Under the pieces are notes generated by a model. It searched no databases and was not told where the DNA came from. It saw only the letters and a program-made list of their open reading frames with translations. Below, piece by piece: positions 32,172 through 33,719 of a DNA stretch of 33,719 nucleotides. Position 1 is the stretch's first letter. Each line of letters starts with the position of its first letter. The DNA is taken from positions 1-33,719 of the forward strand of contig JACRMU010000075.1 of the NCBI GenBank assembly GCA_016219515.1. Reading direction: 5' to 3'. The position numbers were made by a program, and so were the translations under genes. Source of the stretch: Deltaproteobacteria bacterium. GTDB lineage: Bacteria > Desulfobacterota > Deferrimicrobia > Deferrimicrobiales > Deferrimicrobiaceae.

Positions 32172-32222
32172 ACGGCCGCGGCGGGCAGGGGATTCCGCGC
32201 TCCTCCCGCCGCGGCCGTTTTC
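32172..32222 (+). terminator. Rho-independent terminator after YtxH gene
   Basis: A perfect 14-bp stem ACGGCCGCGGCGGG/CCCGCCGCGGCCGT with a 19-base loop, followed by TTTTCT. The T-run after the stem is short. It lies nine bases past the YtxH stop and before the convergent rubrerythrin gene. Confidence 0.75.
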
Positions 32223-32247
32223 TCCCCGGTTTCCCTGTGCGCGTTCT

Positions 32248-32817
32248 TTAGAAATTTTCCTCCGAAGGGACGAACCATCCCTGCGGGTGGGCGCAGACGG
32301 GGCATTTCAACGGGGCCTCCGCGGACTCGTGGATGTGCCCGCACTTCAGGCATTTCCAGCGCACGGGCCGCTCGCGCTTGAAGAGGGTTCCGTCCTGGAC
32401 CCTCGAAAGGAGCGCCAGGTACCGCTTCTCGTGGTGCGCCTCCACCCTGGCGACATTCCGGAAAGTGGCCGCGGGGGCTTTGAACCCCTCCTCCTCCGCG
32501 GTCTTGCCGAAGGCGGGATAGAGGCTGGACCACTCCTCGTGCTCGCCGGCCGCCGCGGCGGCCAGGTTTTCGGCGGTGTTGCCGATCCGGGTCGGGTAGG
32601 AGGCGGTGATCTCCACGTCGTTTCCTTCAAGATGGAGGAAGTAGAGGTGGGCGTGCTTCTTTTCGTTGTCCGCGGTCTCCAGGAAGATATTTGCGATCCC
32701 CTCGAATCCTTCCTTGGAGGCGATCCCCGCGTAGAAGGTGTAGCGGTTGCGGGCCTGCGATTCCCCGGCGAACGACGCCAGGAGGTTCTTTTCCGTCTTC
32801 GATCCTTTCCGTCCCAT
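32248..32817 (-). CDS. Rubrerythrin
   Basis: A 189-residue non-heme diiron peroxidase for oxidative stress defence in anaerobes or microaerophiles. The diiron ligands are in helices containing [42 protein letters not shown] and [11 protein letters not shown]; the C-terminal rubredoxin domain carries CLKCGHIH and [11 protein letters not shown] as the [Fe(Cys)4] site. Length and domain order are normal. ATG 32817 is followed by a basic start ([12 protein letters not shown]) usual in the family. It reduces hydrogen peroxide with electrons from a rubredoxin-type donor. Confidence 0.95.
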   Translation of the reverse strand: MGRKGSKTEKNLLASFAGESQARNRYTFYAGIASKEGFEGIANIFLETADNEKKHAHLYFLHLEGNDVEITASYPTRIGNTAENLAAAAAGEHEEWSSLYPAFGKTAEEEGFKAPAATFRNVARVEAHHEKRYLALLSRVQDGTLFKRERPVRWKCLKCGHIHESAEAPLKCPVCAHPQGWFVPSEENF

Positions 32818-32935
32818 GAATCCTCCGGTGGTGATGGGGTTCCGGTTGCGGCGGCTGCCGGGAACCGGCTGCCCCTGAAATTATACCGCATGCCTTCCGA
32901 CGAAAACGACGGGAGTTCCCTCCCCCGCGGATGCG

Positions 32936-33719
32936 CTACGCGGTTTCCCCCCTCGCAAGCCGGAGAAGGGCGGTCAGGGCGAAGAACCCCGAGGCGAAGA
33001 GGACGATCGTGGCGCCCGTGGCCGTGTCGAGATAGTAGGAAGCGGCGATCCCCGCGAACCCGGAGGCCAGGGAGATCGCAATCGCAGTCCAGAACGCCGC
33101 CGCCGCCGTCCTTGCCGTGTTGCGCGCCGCCGCCGCGGGGACCACGAGGAGCGCGGTGACCAGCAGGATCCCCACCGCTCGAATGGCCGTCGTCACGACC
33201 AGCGCGACGGCGAGGGAGAAGGAGATCTCGAGCGCCCGGCCCCGGACGCCGAGGCTGCGGGCGAACCCTTCGTGGACTCCCAGGAGCAGGATCCGGTTGA
33301 ACGTGAAAAACAGGTAGACCGCCACGGCCAGGAAGAGCACGGCCATCCAGGCGACCTCCGCCGCGGAGATCGCCAGCAGATCCCCGTACAGGTATGCCTG
33401 CAGGTTCCGGGTCAGTCCCTTCTGCGCGCTGATCACGGCGATCCCCAACGCGATGACCGTGGAGAAGAATACCCCGATGACCGTGTCCGGGGAGAGTCCG
33501 GTGCGTCCCTTGACGAGCGTGATCGCCCAGGCGACGAACAGTCCGAACGCGACCATCGTGAGGAGAGGATGGATCCCCAGGAGGACCCCCAGCGCCACGC
33601 CGGTGAACGCCGAGTGCCCGACGGCGTCCGAGAAGAAGGCCATCGGGAACTGGACCAGCGGCACCCCCACGGCGGCGTCGGCGGGAGCGACGAAAAGCAC
33701 GGCGAGGAGGGCGCGCTTC
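32936..33719 (-). CDS. Metal (Zn/Mn) ABC transporter permease, 5' end cut by window edge
   Basis: Predicted inner-membrane permease of the ZnuB/MntB family (ABC-3), with six or more TM segments. FPMAFFSDAVGHSAFTGVALGVLLG near the start and LLVTALLVVPAAAARNTARTA in the second half are typical. The reading frame stays open past GTG 33700 to the window end and codes for KRALLAVLFVAP, matching the beginning of the family's first helix, so the true start is outside the window. Metal specificity cannot be read from the sequence; the ATPase and binding protein would be expected beyond 33719. Confidence 0.88.
   Translation of the reverse strand, partial: KRALLAVLFVAPADAAVGVPLVQFPMAFFSDAVGHSAFTGVALGVLLGIHPLLTMVAFGLFVAWAITLVKGRTGLSPDTVIGVFFSTVIALGIAVISAQKGLTRNLQAYLYGDLLAISAAEVAWMAVLFLAVAVYLFFTFNRILLLGVHEGFARSLGVRGRALEISFSLAVALVVTTAIRAVGILLVTALLVVPAAAARNTARTAAAAFWTAIAISLASGFAGIAASYYLDTATGATIVLFASGFFALTALLRLARGETA

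Overview
The window reads as a high-GC, Gram-negative chromosome. LPS heptosyltransferases, multiheme c-type cytochromes, an ECF sigma/anti-sigma pair, rubrerythrin and radical-SAM enzymes together suggest a Desulfobacterota ('deltaproteobacterial', Geobacter-like or related uncultured) lineage. That placement is inference from gene content; no rRNA or taxonomic marker is present. Genes are tightly packed, with many 4-base (ATGA/GTGA/TTGA) stop-start overlaps, so most runs below are probably operons.

Region 1 (1-545) holds three serine tRNA genes on the minus strand (anticodons GGA, GCT, TGA) and, between the second and third, a 15-bp copy of a tRNA 3' segment plus a tRNA-like half. Region 2 (684-13630, plus strand) is an LPS / surface-polysaccharide cluster: a WbpE-like sugar aminotransferase, WaaF- and WaaC-type heptosyltransferases, GT4 and GT2 core glycosyltransferases (WaaE-like, WaaG-like), a UDP-GlcNAc 2-epimerase, and then five poorly characterised glycosyltransferase-like genes, several visibly AT-richer than the rest. 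Region 3 (13708-17252, minus strand) converges on it: enoyl-CoA hydratase/isomerase, a third GT9 heptosyltransferase-like gene, a WecD-like GNAT acetyltransferase and an AT-rich FkbM methyltransferase. Region 4 (17363-18577) has a zinc-ribbon hypothetical protein, a GNAT acetyltransferase and a strong terminator.

Region 5 (18629-24008) is the most unusual. A three-gene unit (periplasmic tetraheme cytochrome c, then two small two-TM HAMP-like membrane proteins with no output domain) occurs twice, once on each side of an APC-type permease, all translationally coupled or closely spaced. The first cytochrome is broken by a 61-bp tandem duplication that pushes its fourth heme motif out of frame and fuses its reading frame to the next gene. 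Region 6 (24101-26363) encodes two paralogous small membrane proteins (PA2779-like), a C39-like cysteine peptidase lipoprotein (PA2778-like) and a TPR lipoprotein.

Region 7 (26368-29605) carries moaA, a TIGR01212-type radical-SAM gene in the same frame as moaA and apparently without an ATG/GTG/TTG start for its conserved N-terminus, a PaaI-type thioesterase and a flavodoxin-like reductase with a zinc ribbon. Region 8 (29598-32222) has a zinc-finger anti-sigma factor and ECF sigma factor (minus) divergent from a DUF948 / YtxH pair that has an ECF-like promoter, then a terminator. Region 9 (32248-33719, minus) has rubrerythrin and the edge-truncated permease of a Zn/Mn-type ABC transporter. No rRNA, CRISPR array, insertion sequence or prophage was seen. 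Stretches without genes are all shorter than about 200 bases apart from the tRNA region, which is described.
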